NCBI GenBank assembly: GCA_023014335.1
Contig: JAECYW010000003.1
Coordinates: forward strand, 4,092,001 to 4,156,000
Direction of reading: 5' to 3'
DNA length: 64,000 bases
Origin: Galerina marginata
Taxonomy: Eukaryota > Basidiomycota > Agaricomycetes > Agaricales > Galerinaceae
A program made the translations under genes and the position numbers. The first letter of the stretch is position 1; every line of letters begins with the position of its first letter. This document shows, piece by piece, positions 35,570 to 47,578 of the stretch. The notes beneath the pieces were generated by a model that saw only the letters and a program-made list of their open reading frames with translations, did not search any database and was not told where the DNA came from.

Positions 35570-35878
35570 GGCTACGAGACCCTGGCCTCCTGCTTCCCGA
35601 GGCAAAACCAGACCGACTACTCCATCGTTTGACGGAATAAGTTGAATACCGAGAACTTCGGTATGTCAAGGGCGGACGTCTGAGTCTCTGAGATCTAAAT
35701 GTTTGGTTGGGGTGGTGCCCTAATAGAGTAGTACTGCCTATCCTGGTGCGGCTGTGGCTAGATATGACTGGCATGGGGGCTTTCAACTTCGTCGATTCAT
35801 CCGAGTCTCTCTCTCCCTCTCTCCTTCCATCCGCTCTATCGACAGTCTCCCTCCGGGTCCTTCGGGCGGTCTCTACCA

Positions 35879-37507
35879 ATGTCGACTACTCCCTGCCCAG
35901 GAGCCCCGAGACAACCTCCCGCCGGACTCTCAGTGAGTTCTGCACCTTGTTCGAACTTCTGGCTCGTATATAATCAGCTAATTTTACATCTCCCAAGGCC
36001 GCAGCACCCACTACTCCCGAAACGGATTCTTATCATGGACACGAACACACTGCGAGACTCGCCGCTCGCTTCATCACGCATCTATTCGCCTGCCCCGAGG
36101 AACCGCCCGCTTCGAGCCCGAGTCACTCTCAAGCCAAACTGCCATTCTTTATCGCGTATACTTTGTATCGCACAAAGTTGCACTCCGCCGTCACTTTTAC
36201 CGCCCTCCTTTTACTCCAACGACTTAAGGCGCGCTTCCCATCCGCGCGAGGATCGTCTGGGCACAGACTGTTCATCTCTGCCTTCATGATCGCGTCCAAA
36301 GTCGTGTGCGACGACACCTACTCCAACAAATCTTGGTGTATCGTCGCTCAAAACATGTTCAAGCTGCGAGAGATCAATCAAATGGAGCGAGAGATGTGCT
36401 CGTATCTCGACTGGGAGCTTTGGGTCGACGGCAGGAGCTTGTCTAACTTCGAAAAAGCTGTGACGAAAGACTTCGGAGAGGATAAGGACCGGTGGACATA
36501 TCCTACTTACCCTCCATCCTTCGTATCAAAACGAATGAATCTGGATGGCGAGAAAACCGCCAGGCAAGCCTCTCCTCATGAAGATGCAGACGGAGAGCTC
36601 GGATTTCCTTGGCGTGAAGAGTACTCCGATGTAGATTTAAAGGATCTTCTGCCCAGAAGCATGGATGTGAGTAAGCCTTCTGCTGACTCCAGATCATTGT
36701 CCTTTCTACAGACTAGGAACAAGCAGCCGCTGACCGTCCCGCACAGGTACGCATGTTCTCCAACGCTTGCAATGTTTCGATACGCGACACGGCGATCAAC
36801 AACGCTGGCGGTGATATAACGATACACCACCATCACCACACTCATTTCCACCGAGAGTCGCAGGTACTGTACATGTTTTTCAAGCCTCGTTTGTGGGCGT
36901 GTCTTCTTACAGGAGATTGCTTAGGGCGTTTCGGACCATCAATTCCAGTGGCGCAGTTTGCTTTCGGTGAGTAAACTCTTCTAGGCCCTTAAACGTCGCG
37001 ACAACGATCTGACTTCGCTCTTCTGTGATTAGAGCCCAGGATCTACCATGGTGAGTATAAAGACTTTTGACCTGGATTGTTAAATTCGAGCGTTCCCCTT
37101 AGTTTCACCTCGTTGCCGACACAATCAAGAAACTCCTCCCTCTTGGTTTTTCACAGTCGGTGAGTCTTATTGTCGATTTACATCTGTCTGAAGATGATAC
37201 TTATTTATCTGCCATATAGTCAGAAATAAACTTAAGCGTACGGCCATGCCTTCTCGATAATATAGGTATCAACAACTTACTGGCCCGCTTACAGGAAACA
37301 GCTGCTGAAGACGTTTTCAAATACCCTCGTCTGCAGGGCGTGAGGGTCGTTGAGAGCAAAACGACGATGTGCTTGCCAGGATCCATAATCCAGAAGCCAT
37401 ATATGGTATTCACGCTCTGTTCTCCAATCTCCTCTTTCTTATTTCTGTCGCTTTTTCGTTTGTAGGTCGAGCATCCGGTATTCCTTCTACTGATTGGAAG
37501 AATATAG
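35879..37507 (+). CDS. Pcl-type cyclin fused to the repeated module
   Basis: Nine exons: 35879-35932, 35998-36666, 36747-36863, 36949-36966, 37033-37050, 37103-37159, 37220-37237, 37295-37405 and 37466-37507. Every join is in phase, giving about 367 residues. Residues 30-165 are a cyclin box of the Pho80/Pcl kind (A-R-L-A-A-R-F-I-T-H-L-F, H-R-L-F-I-S-A-F-M-I-A-S-K, D-D-T-Y-S-N-K-S-W, R-E-I-N-Q-M-E-R-E-M-C-S-Y-L-D-W). Such cyclins activate Pho85-like kinases. An acidic linker follows (E-L-G-F-P-W-R-E-E-Y-S-D-V-D), then the module from residue 242: [18 protein letters not shown], a His-rich run, and D-V-F-K-Y-P-R-L-Q-G-V-R-V-V-E-S-K. The module is foreign to known cyclins. The last splice choice is the weakest. 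Confidence 0.75.
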
Positions 37508-38543
37508 GGCCTCGAAAAGTACATGGATCAGCACCTCACCGGCAGGATTATGGCAACGGACACCCTCGGTTAGATGACCTTGATATGAACCCGGAATGAA
37601 ATGGCTTTCACCCGGACACGGCTAATTGAACCAGAAATCACCAAGAAAAAAACGGCTGGACCTCGAAAATTTGAAAGCACCAAAAACTATGCGACGAAAG
37701 ATAAACGGCAGGGCCTGAAAACATTCGAAAAGCATCCAAAACAAGACAACCAGAATAGGCCGGGCCTCAAACATTTGAAAAGCATCCTATAAAAGACAAC
37801 AAAGGATACCGAAAAACAAAAAAGGCGAGAAAAACGATCAAACTAAAAACTAAACAAACAAGAGGATATTCTGCCGTCGTTTGAAATGTCGTCATTCAAT
37901 TCCGAGGTCTTCATCGTGGTCTCATTTTCTCTCCCCCTCTCATCTTCACCTCTTCGCTTTTGTACCGCACATATACCCTCGCTCAACAGTCTTTATCTCT
38001 AACTCGCATCTGTATCATTGTTTCATCCCCGCATTTCATTGCTTAGTGTACTTCTAGTGTTAGACAGCTACAGTCAATTTCATACTTAATCTCAGTCTCA
38101 TTTATCCACTGAATATATATATTTGTATATTTCTCTTCGCGATTGGACAAGGTGGGCAATGATAATGCCTCAGGCTGGGGTTTGTAATGCAGAGACGGAT
38201 CGAAGATATCCATCAGTGGCTGTGCCGTCCGAATATAGACGATTGCGGTTAGGTTGACCAATCAATGAACTTGCCTTAGCCTTCGACGCGACAGCGAACG
38301 ATCTGCTCGACGCGACTTCCAGCTAGCCCACGACTGCCCAGGGTAGGTCAACGGAAGGGACCTATCTAAGGCTTACCTGAACACAGCCAAATTCCAATAA
38401 TTTTGAGCGCTCCGAGTCGAGTATGCATAGCCTTCCCTGTCATTGTCAACGTTTAAATCTCAGTGGCTGTTCGAAGAGCGGCTTGACGATTTCCCGTTCT
38501 TCTCCAGTCTGCGGCTTTTCGTCCTTTCCCATTCCACGAGACA
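37508..38543. repeat. Shared 3' flank and promoter stretch
   Basis: Text such as GAAATGGCTTTCACCCGGACACGG, AAAAAACGGCTGGACCTCGAAAATTTGAAAGCA and TCATTCAATTCCGAGGTCTTCATC recurs inverted at 55950-56290, and again at about 51900-52370. It has no gene, and leads into the RRM-GATA-module start at 38544. Confidence 0.6.
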
Positions 38544-41349
38544 ATGGAGGTCTCTCCTCCTAGACAGCAGACGGTGACCACAACGACCATTTCTACTGGA
38601 CCACCCCTTCCCTCTCCACCCGCAAACTCACCTGCTGATGCTAGCTCTGATTACCGATCTACTGCGAACCTCAACCTGTCAGCCCTACTTGAGAAGGCCT
38701 ATCGCGATACTGAGCACATGCGCATCGAGCTCGAGCAGGCCAGGAAACGCGCAAAAGAGGCAGAGCGCATCCAGCAAGTCCTCGCTTTTGCGGAGACTCA
38801 GACTGCGCCGATCCCTACATCGGTAGCACCTCCTTTTTTGCAAGGCAAGACTTTTGGCAGAGACGGGGGCACAACTATTTCCAATGCCCCCAAGGAATAC
38901 AGTATACTCGTCAGGGATTTAGCACCTGAAACCTCCAACTCGGACCTGTTCGCTGTCTTCTGTAACCCAGTGCTTGGACTCCGGAACGCCCAAGACGCCA
39001 ATTTTATCCGTCCGTTCCTGAGCTGCATAAGCGCGAAGGTAATACTAGATCCAGTGACTGGCCTTTCTCGAGGTCATGGGTTTGTCCGGTGAGTCGATAG
39101 GCTCGTACATCGGCTCTACTACTGACCTCTATGGCTAGTTTCGCTGATAGAAAGGACCAACAACGTGCGATGGTGGAGATGCATGGCGTCTATTGCCTCT
39201 CGCGAGCCAGTAAGATTTCTATTGTTATTATAATGCGTATATAATTAACTCTTTTCCAAATAGTGCGCATTTCATCCACAGCTATCTCCCGGACCCCGTA
39301 CTTGAAGCAGGGATCGAATCGCGAGTTAAGCCCCAACACCTCTGTATTTTAATCGTTTCGTTCTCCCAGTCATTGCCCCTAACTTGTCAATTGTATTCTT
39401 CTCACAGAGCAGACGCCCATCGCTTGAGCCCCTGAAAGTTATGACTGGCGATGGCGACATTCAGCCACATTCACTGTCTCACAGCATTGCCCGCAAAACT
39501 CCCGAATCGGTTAGCAACGCGTCAATGGACCATGGCACTGCTGGCCCCGAGTCCGGGTCAAGGACTGTTAAAAAATGCGCAAATTGCGGAGTAACCAGCA
39601 CCCCGCTCTGGAGGCGGGGCTTGACCGACGAGCTGACATGCAACACCTGTGGGCTGTACTGCAAAGTGGTGCGTATCTATATTTCCATTCTGCACGGATG
39701 AAGCTTGATTTTCTGAAATTCTTTATCATCTCGTTGTTATTTACTTTTTAAACCGGAACAGCACAAACGACCTCGACCTCGACCTCCCCAGAGGAATGTG
39801 CGGCTGCAAGTTTCTCTTGACGAAACCCCGAAACCCACGGTTGGTTTCTCTTTGTTACAAAAAAGACAGCCCGAGTCTTATTGAATCCTCCATTCACAGT
39901 GCACGATCTGCCATACAACGTCAACGCCGCTGTGGAGGAAAGATCACGAAGGCAAAAGAGTTTGCAATGCGTATGCGATTCCCTTTCTTATAATATCCAA
40001 TTTGCCTAACCGCTGGCGCCCTTTTGCTTATACTCTTGTAGCTGTGGTTTATACGAGAAAGTCTGTGGCCCTGGCTCGGCTCGTTCCACTGGGACTGCTA
40101 TAGAGCCAGGTCTCATTCGGAGCCGTAGACGTTCAAGCACCAGAGAAGGATCTTGTCCTGCTGGCGCTGGCCAACAGGACACGACGTCAGCCAGTTCTAG
40201 ACGTGATATTCGCATCCCTGGCCATCTTGCTTCCACCAGTCTCGCTCCAGATTCGCCAGTCAAGACACCCTCTGGCTTCCTTAAAAAGGGTGAGTTGTAC
40301 TATATTTGCCTAACTCTCTCATTTTGAGATCTGATCTGGCTTTGGCGAAATGTTATGTTTTTCATAATTCTAGACAACCCTCATTATCAATTCTCCGACA
40401 GTGAACATACCGATGAAGAGCCCTCCGAATTTCCTTGGGAGGAAGATTCAGATTCAAATCTGGAGAGTAGTGAGAAGGATGCCTGGGACGACTCGGAGTT
40501 CGATGAGGATCTAGGCGACGGGTTTCCGACCAAAAATATGGATGTAAGTCGCCGAATGTAGACCACGGTTCTTTCTGGAGGCTCGGATAAATTCAGTTAC
40601 TGAACGTCAAATACAGGTCCGAATGTTCTCTAATGCTCGCAATGTATCGATACGCGACACTGCGATCAACAACGTTGGAGGTGATATGACGATACACCAC
40701 AATCATTTTTACCAAGAACCACAGGTATAGTGTGCTCTCGTCACATTGTAAGTGAACTGCCCAATTAACGATTGACTTGGACTATTAGGGCTTCACCGAT
40801 TATTTACCCCAGTGGTCCAGTTTGCTTTCGGTGATTATTACTTACTATCTATTAACCCGCTTTAAATGTTCTAATATAACTCGGTCTCGAGCAGTGGTCG
40901 AACCCTGGGTCCAGCATGGTGAGTACGATGATAAACTGCTTCGGTCATTGTACTTAAGTCTTCCTTGTAGTTCCACTTCGCTGCCGAAACAATTAAGAAG
41001 CTCCTACCCCTTGGTTTTTCGCCATCGGTAAGTGTGATCAATGAATTACGATCGTCAGAGGCTAATTATTTATGCCTACGATATAGTCAGAAATCAACTT
41101 GAATGTACGTTCATTTTCTCTCAATGGCCCCATCATATAAATGACATTATTCCAATTTCCAGAAGACAGCTGCTGATGACGTCTTCAAGTATCCGCCCTT
41201 GCATGGCGTAAGGGTCATCGAGAGCAAAACGACCATGTGCCTGCCAGGATTCATAATGCAGACACTGTATGTCCTTTTCCTCCCTGTTTTATTTGCTCAT
41301 TAACCCAGCCTGAACCTGTAGGTCGAGCATCCGGTATTCCTTCTATTGA
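38544..41349 (+). CDS. RRM plus two GATA fingers fused to the repeated module
   Basis: Fifteen exons: 38544-39088, 39139-39209, 39264-39343, 39408-39668, 39762-39839, 39900-39970, 40042-40289, 40374-40543, 40617-40724, 40813-40830, 40895-40918, 40971-41027, 41087-41104, 41163-41266 and 41322-41349. The total of 1881 nt stays in frame (626 residues). A Nam8/Ngr1-like RRM (RNP2 I-L-V-R-D-L at 121, RNP1 R-G-H-G-F-V-R-F at 176) is followed by GATA finger 1 (C289, C292, C310, C313; T-S-T-P-L-W-R-R) and finger 2 (C346, C349, C367, C370; T-S-T-P-L-W-R-K). An acidic stretch precedes the module ([18 protein letters not shown] at 510, [15 protein letters not shown]). It may bind both RNA and GATA DNA sites; this is inference. 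The exon 5/6 donor (GTTGGT) is weak, and the gene could instead be two adjoining genes. Confidence 0.7.
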
Positions 41350-41652
41350 AGGAGAATAGGATCTCGAAGCGCATCGACCAGCGTCTATCAGGCAGGATTA
41401 CGGCAGGGAACCCCGCGATTGGATGTATTGCGGTTCTCTGCGACACTTTGAAAGCACAATTGGCTGACTATCTCGGATGCAGCATATATGGAAAGGAAAA
41501 TCCACAAAATAGGCGGGGAAATGAATCGGAAAGCGGACCTCAGATTATAAAAATAGAAAAAATAGGAAAACACGGTAACTGAAGCAAAAAAAGTAGGGCA
41601 AAATTGAGTTTATATGTGGTTTTAAATCTTCTAATAAGCGCTCTCTTCAAAT
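41350..41652. other. Edge of inverted repeat and 3' flank
   Basis: The first 60 bases continue the arm; the rest shows only weak similarity to the shared flank (AGGAAAATCCACAAAATAGGCGGGG). No gene seen. Confidence 0.4.
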
Positions 41653-42099
41653 TCAACTGGAAGCTTCAACTTCCGGCTCATCCTGATAAACCGCCTCCAA
41701 CCGATGTCCAAACGGATCATACACAAAACACGCATAATAATTATCATGAACCTCCTTTCTCACTCCAGGTTTCCCATCCCCCCTCCCCCCACGCTCCAAC
41801 GCGGCCTCATAAAACTCGTTCACTGCTCTGCGTGTTGGGGCATTGAACGCGAGATGCGTGCCTTTACCGTGCGGGGAAGCATTTTTATTCTCGAACAGAC
41901 AGAACGGCTCGCGCTCGCCCCAGCCGTAGCCTATGGCTTTAGGGTTGGAGGGCTGGTCTTTGTATACGATTGTGATTCCGAGAGGCGCGAAGATGGCTGT
42001 GTAGAAGGGCTCTGCGATTGATATTGAAGGTACGCCGAAGGAGAGATGACCAAGGAGGCTGCGGCGGGCTTTGTTTGTGTCGTAGTAATCGCTGCCCAT
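41653..42099 (-). CDS. VOC-superfamily (glyoxalase/bleomycin-resistance fold) protein
   Basis: A single intact exon of 148 residues. It begins M-G-S-D-Y-Y-D-T-N-K and contains the two-half VOC fold: L-L-G-H-L-S-F-G-V (first metal His), then H-L-A-F-N-A-P-T-R-R-A-V-N-E-F-Y-E-A-A-L, and the closing strand Y-Y-A-C-F-V-Y-D-P-F-G-H-R-L-E-A-V (metal Glu). Length and layout match small stand-alone glyoxalase-like proteins of fungi. The metal ligands are present but the substrate cannot be told. It lies in the unique spacer between the arms and is convergent with the RRM-GATA fusion. Confidence 0.85.
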   Translation of the reverse strand: MGSDYYDTNKARRSLLGHLSFGVPSISIAEPFYTAIFAPLGITIVYKDQPSNPKAIGYGWGEREPFCLFENKNASPHGKGTHLAFNAPTRRAVNEFYEAALERGGRGDGKPGVRKEVHDNYYACFVYDPFGHRLEAVYQDEPEVEASS

Positions 42100-42542
42100 C
42101 GTATATAATTATCTGAATTGAAAACTTGAAGACCTCCGTTGACAAGGGGGTGGCTTTGACTTTTGATGGACACGCACCTTTACTAAAAAAATCAAAATGG
42201 GAAGATGAAGCTGATAAGCCTGAGGTAGAAATCAAACGTAAAACGTTGGCCACCACGTGATGCGATCTTTCAGATTTGAGGTCATGTCAAGTACAGGTTA
42301 GGCATAAAGCAGACACAGTTTATACCAATATACGAAGGCATGCGTCGGAGGTAAATATTTTACTTCGTCTTTAATGCAGGAATCGTTGAACTTGAAAGCG
42401 GAGAGCAACGGATGAGAACGAGCCTCAAAAGGCAGGACCCTGAGTAGCTTAGTCATCAAATCAGGTCGCTGTTGTGCACACTGCTGGTGACTCCTCTTCC
42501 TCCGACTGACCCTCTGCCCGTTTTCCCTCCTGTTCTTTAGCA
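42100..42542. other. Intergenic, divergent promoter region
   Basis: No gene seen. It separates the divergently transcribed VOC gene and ATG18. Confidence 0.4.
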
Positions 42543-44301
42543 ATGGCAGAAAAGACGAACTCGAATATGTTGTTCGCGAACTTCAACCAGGATTTCTCGT
42601 ATGTGTCTTTGGCCGTCGTCGTCTTTGAGCCTTGTTGATCTGAACTGAACCCTTGCCCTTTGACCAGGTGTATCTCGATGGGTACGCGGAAAGGCTACAG
42701 CGTGACGAACTGCGACCCATTCGGACGCGTATACACGATGAGTAGGCGTCGTTCAAGCCACCTCTTTGCCCCCAGACTGACACCTGGTCCACGTTCGCAG
42801 ACGACGGCGCGAGAGGCATAGTCGAGATGCTGTTCTGCACATCACTCATCGTGCTCGTCGGAGCTGCCGACCAGCCACAATCAAGTCCACGCAAACTCCA
42901 AATCGTGAACACCAAAGTACGTCGTCTCCCTCGGCCCCTGCCTCTTCCCCTCCCACCAGCCACAGCCAAGTAAACTCAACACCAGATTCTTCCCATTTGA
43001 AGCGCCAATCCATGATCTGCGAGCTGCTGTTCCCATCCTCGATCCTCGCCGTGAAGCTGAACCGCAAGTCGCTCGTGATCGTGCTGGAGATGGAGATATA
43101 CATATACGACATATCCAACATGCGCCTCCTGCACGTCATCGAGACTACGCCAAATCCAGAAGGTCAGAACCCTTGCCCGTATCGGGTCGAGACTATTCAT
43201 AGTAACCAACCCTCACAGCGATCTGCGCCCTCTCGCCCTCCGCGGATAGCTCCTACCTCGCCTACCCGTCCCCCGTGCCCTCTCCAACACACCCGCTCAC
43301 CACCGCCTCAACAGGCACCAGCACCGGCCCCTCATCCACCTCTCCTACCGCCGCCTCCTCCGCCTCTTCCTCCTCCTCCAGCCCCCTCCAAAACCAATCC
43401 GGCGACGTCCTCCTCTTCTCCACGCGCTCCCTAACCGTAGCAAACGTCATCCAAGCCCACAAAGCGCCCCTCTCCTTCCTCTCCATCAACAGCACCGGCA
43501 CCCTCCTCGCCACGTCCTCCGAAAAGGGCACCGTCATCCGCGTATGGAGCGTGCCGGGCGCGGAGAAGCTGTATCAGTTTAGGAGGGGCACGAGGGAGAC
43601 GAGGATTTATTCGATGAATTTTAATCTTGTGGGCACGTTGTTGGCGGTGAGCTCGGCGCATGATACGGTGCATATCTTTAAGCTGGGGAGCGGGGGTGGG
43701 AGTGGGGGTGGGGGTGGGAGGACCCCGTCGATTTCGAGTGTGGATGGTGTGAGCAGTCCGCCGGAGTCGGTGGACGGGACGACGCAGGGCTTGGAGGGCG
43801 GGTACGACGCGTTCGTCGAGAAGAAGAAAGTGAACAGTGTATCGTGCGTCACCTTGTCTTGCTATATCTCTTCCATACCCTCTGATCTGACCCCTTTCCT
43901 TTTCAATATTCAGCTCAAGCCTCCGCCGCAAATCCATGCAGCTCTCCAAATCCCTCACGCACTCCATGGGCGGGTACCTCCCCAACACGCTCACCGAGAT
44001 GTGGGAGCCCTCGCGGGACTTCGCCTTCCTCCGCCTCCCCACCTCCGGCGCGCGCAGCATCGTCGCGCTGTCGGGGAGCATGCCCCAGGTGATGGTGCTC
44101 TCGTCGGAGGGCTATTTTTATTTGTATAGTATTGATTTGGAGAGGGGGGGCGAGTGTTCGTTGATGAAGCAGTATAAGTGAGTTTGATTTGCTTTTTGGG
44201 GGGGGGTTTTGGGGCTTTGCTGATGTGTTTTATGTAGTTTGTTAGATTCCGGGGATGAGAGTGGGGATTGGCGGATTGAGATGATCGTATTTCTTTTTTG
44301 A
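42543..44301 (+). CDS. ATG18: Autophagy PROPPIN Atg18 (WIPI-like)
   Basis: Seven exons, 42543-42598, 42668-42741, 42801-42916, 43003-43162, 43219-43843, 43914-44177 and 44238-44301, encode 452 residues with all phases consistent. It starts [16 protein letters not shown]. Blade text includes [10 protein letters not shown] and [11 protein letters not shown]. The phosphoinositide-binding motif F-R-R-G sits in Y-Q-F-R-R-G-T. A Ser/Thr/Pro-rich loop (43265-43400) separates blades, and the end is L-L-D-S-G-D-E-S. The family folds as a seven-bladed propeller that binds PI3P and PI(3,5)P2 on phagophore and vacuole membranes with Atg2. Two broken pieces of this gene lie at 33.9-34.9 kb. Confidence 0.93.
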
Positions 44302-44560
44302 TTATCAAGAGGAGCGGTTACCGATACGTAAGGCAAGTGGGATGCCCACTACCAAGTCAATGTTATCCCAATTTCAAATCGAACGTTTGAACCGCACCAT
44401 CGTCTTTCAATTTAGTTTTAGGGTTGTGTCGTGGGCCCGGAACATTGTGCGTGGAGATCAACTAGCTAGTGCTTCGTCCCAAGGAGGCGGAAACCGAATA
44501 AGACGCAACCACCAGGCGATGCATTTTTGCAGTTAACTCTTTTCTGCGGTGCAATTGACG
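44302..44560. other. Intergenic gap
   Basis: Downstream of ATG18; no gene seen. Confidence 0.4.
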
Positions 44561-45325
44561 AAGGGACTCAAGCTTCAAGCTTCAAGCTTCAAGAGTCAAG
44601 GCAGGGTTTCGACGGCGTAGATTTCGAGACCCGCAAACCTGGCATCAATCCCGTCGCCAGTACAATACGCGCGCTCTGCTTTTCAGTATGAAAAAGAAGA
44701 AAGAGGTAATCTACAGTCATTCAATTATAACTACATTCATGCCCACCGTCCTCGACCAGGGTATGTACGATGATAAACGGTCCAAGAAATGAGGAGGCGA
44801 AGACAATTAACCCCCGGACTCGTGTTCACCCCTCGCTACCGCCCTACTCGTTTGCAAGTTTATTTTTTTTTTTGCCTGGAGCAACCACCGGCCCCTGGGC
44901 AATGCGTTTCTGAACTTTGAAGTCAAGGGCGGTGCGCGGAGTCTGAATTCGACTTGACTTGTCCGTGTCAGACTTATTTTCAAGCATTTTCTGGCCGTTT
45001 TAAACTGACAAAGTCCTGCCACCTGAGAATCGGTCTACAGGGCCATTTCCTTTCTTCTTAGACTTTTCTGCAGTGCAATTGACGAAGGGACCCGGTCTAG
45101 GATTTCGACGGCGTGGATTTCAAGGTCGACGAGCCTGTCCATTAGGGATTCCATCCCGTCGAATTGTCGACTCTTCATCTGCTGGTCAGAAGGAAAAAGG
45201 TAAGCTACAGTCGTCCGATTATAACTACATTCATATCTTGTGTACGACGCAAAAAGGTCAAGAAAACTAGGAGACAAAGACAACGACACCCCGGACTCGT
45301 GTCCAAACGTTCACCCCTCGCGAGT
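44560..45325. repeat. Direct duplication, two copies of about 240 bp
   Basis: 44560-44830 and 45060-45325 share, in the same order, TTTTCTGC.GTGCAATTGACGAAGGGAC, GTTTCGACGGCGT.GATTTC, TTATAACTACATTCAT and CCCCGGACTCGTGT..TTCACCCCTCGC. A short CAAGCTT tandem repeat lies at 44571-44593 in the first copy. A minus-strand frame (45289-45035, with M-E-S-L-M-D-R-L-V-D-L-E-I) is not recognised. Confidence 0.6.
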
Positions 45326-45339
45326 TGCGACCCACGAAC

Positions 45340-45596
45340 CTATATGTTGTTCCAGGTTACGGACTTATGTGGGTGGATTCGGCCAGGCAGGCAAATGATT
45401 CAAAACAGACTAATGTGCTCAAAGTCAGTGATGGGAGGATGCACGGCACAGTTAAAGAAAGAAAGACCTCTGGCAGTGAGCCTGGGTAGAAATAAGAATT
45501 GTAGTTGTTAATTATTGTTATATTTCCCCCCGCATTGGTGATGCTTGTCTCGCGCAAGGATACATGATGGGCATTGGAGAACATTTCCATCTGCAC
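45340..45596 (-). pseudogene. Isolated copy of the module motif
   Basis: The minus strand reads M-E-M-F-S-N-A-H-H-V-S-L-R-E-T-S-I-T-N-A, then G-G-N-I-T-I-I-N-N-Y-N-S-Y-F-Y, which is the motif exon of the module family. A plausible acceptor precedes it, as in the fusions (GTGACTAG). No F-K-Y-P-P-L segment was found downstream, so this appears to be a fragment or a diverged short gene. Confidence 0.5.
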
Positions 45597-45599
45597 TAG

Positions 45600-47578
45600 T
45601 CACACCGGAGGCATTTCCCAGGGCATGTAGACTGTACGTGCCTTGCGTTCACCTGTTCCGTACGTTCCACGTACGCTTCCTGACCTACAATAAATGCAGC
45701 GAACCTGCCTCGAGGCGCTTTCAAGCGTGCCCAACCTATTTTCGTGTGACTTGTTGATCATGTTCGGAAGATAAGATAAGATCTCGCAATCAATTATTAG
45801 GTGCCGGTTAGGTACCTTGCATCCGTTTACCTGCAATGTAAGAGACTGGCAGTCAAAGGCTGGTCCACCGATACAGCCAACCTGGCAGAACCAGTTGTTG
45901 TTTGTCGCCTCTTTTTATGTCAGTGAACTTTCACGTTGGTAGTAAACGTGACTTGAATTTAACAGCGGGATTTTACAACCAGCCGAAGTCCTCACTTTGA
46001 TTTAATTGCCTAGTGGACAATACCCATTACTAATTAGATTACGGGCATTTAATAAGCAGATTTTTAAGAGAGCTTGGCGCTAATATACAACCCAAGGGGT
46101 AGGGAAGAAAAAAATCGCGGATATCATGTTATTTTTTGCGTTTAAGGATTCTCGGACCCTCCCCCCCTCCCCCCATTTCCTAATTAGGACATGTTCCTGA
46201 TGACAAATTTATATTAGTCATGTTAAATTGTCAACTTCTTGCGTCGCTCTCTATTTTCTCCGGTCTGTGCAAGGTCTGCGTTTGTCCTGCATTCATTCCC
46301 GCAAGACCACTCTTGTTCATTTTCAGTTGTGTCTGTCATTGGCACATAGGATCTTCTTTTTGTCGTCGACTTTGACCATGTAGTGGCTTAATGTCACACT
46401 AAATTGCAGTCCGGGGCCGCAAAATTGGTAAAATGCCATTTTTTTTCTGGGCAACCCATATCTTGTACAAAAAAAGTCAATGGATGCCGTGTTTATAGGT
46501 CTGGACCATCCATTTGCGTACTTTGAGGGTTGAATTTAACCAAAATGTGCTGTATATATGCGTTTCCACCGGAATTATTGCCATTTATGTGATATTATGT
46601 CATCCAAATAAAATACGTTTAAGGTCTCGCTGGGACCCCCCCCCTCCCGGGATGATGTGCCGGCATTTGCCGATCCCTACCCCTTGATACAACCTGTAAA
46701 TGTGGAAGTCCAAGGAAAAATGCAGATGATTTCTTGGAGCCAAATTCAGTCAATTCGCTGTCTACTTGAACCATACAAATACAGGAATAGGAGATTGGTG
46801 ATATTTATCATATCTAAAACCTATTCTTTGTGCGTTATTGACCTTTGTTCAGTGCAGCAGCACAAACCCCTTTTCAGTCATTTTTAAGAGATTAAATTAT
46901 TCAAAAAACGGGAACTGGTGGTGCTTAAATACATACTATAGGTTTGAGCTAGCCAGTCGACTTACGAGAGTGAGAGCCTGAACTTGGAAGGTACAATTGA
47001 GGCCAAAGAATTCAATTGCGATGATAAAAAGCCAAATTGTGCGCATATAGCCTACTGGTACCTCTTCTCCCGTTTCACCGGCCTTTGTCAGTCATTTGGC
47101 CACTTAAATCTGCTTATAATTTTGGCTTATCTCACAAGATTTCAAGAACAAAATTACATCTGACTTTGAGAAGGGCAAAACTGACCGCACAATTTCAAAC
47201 TTCTTAATAATTGTGATCTGAACATTTTTTGAAGATTAAAAGAAATATACAAGATCTAGAGAAAATGGTGATTAAAATGTCCCTTGCCTGGTTCCGGTGC
47301 TTAGATAAAAAAATTATCAAACGGCAAGGAAATTTAAGCGCGAACACTATTGCTCTGCATTTTTTGAAGTTTCTAATTCGACAGAAGGTAAAAGCGGATG
47401 AATTCACTTATCTTATCTTATCAAGAAGAGATGCCCCTGGGAGTTCGAATGCGTGGTCATGCCTCACGGTTGCCTCGAGGCAAAAGTTAGAGTACAGTGA
47501 GCGTCTGTGGAGTGTACAGGAGACATGAACTCAAGGCACGAGGAATTTACATGCCTTGGAAAATGCCTCCGGTGTCAT
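45600..47578. other. AT-rich intergenic region with a degenerate inverted repeat
   Basis: The outer parts 45600-45800 and 47420-47578 are related in opposite orientation (GCCTCGAGGCA, GGCACG...TACATGCC.TGG.AAATGCCTCCGGTGT). Between them lie homopolymer-rich text (46150-46175 and 46630-46650 C runs) and no supported gene. A possible shorter inverted pair (AATAAGCAGATTT near 46055, AAATCTGCTTATAA near 47106) could mark an old element but is weak. Confidence 0.4.

Larger units (their letters stand above)
35570..41410 (+). repeat. Large inverted repeat, arm A (about 5.8 kb)
   Basis: In reverse complement this matches 52390-58195. The shared order is ATGTCAAGGGCGG, GGTGCCCTAATA, the cyclin-module gene, a common 3' flank and promoter stretch, then the RRM-GATA-module gene. 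Arm A keeps both genes open; arm B has frameshifts in both. The arms are separated by about 11 kb of mostly unrelated sequence. Confidence 0.85.

Noticed and set aside
43275..44081. 216-codon minus-strand frame over ATG18
   Set aside because: Shadow of ATG18 exon 5; the sense exons splice in phase and carry the FRRG motif.
46010..47120. Possible 1.1-kb transposon with terminal inverted repeats
   Set aside because: Only about 13 bp of imperfect match, no target duplication, no internal gene.
47440..47470. GAGTTCGAATGC as a tRNA T-loop
   Set aside because: No acceptor, D or anticodon stems could be paired around it.
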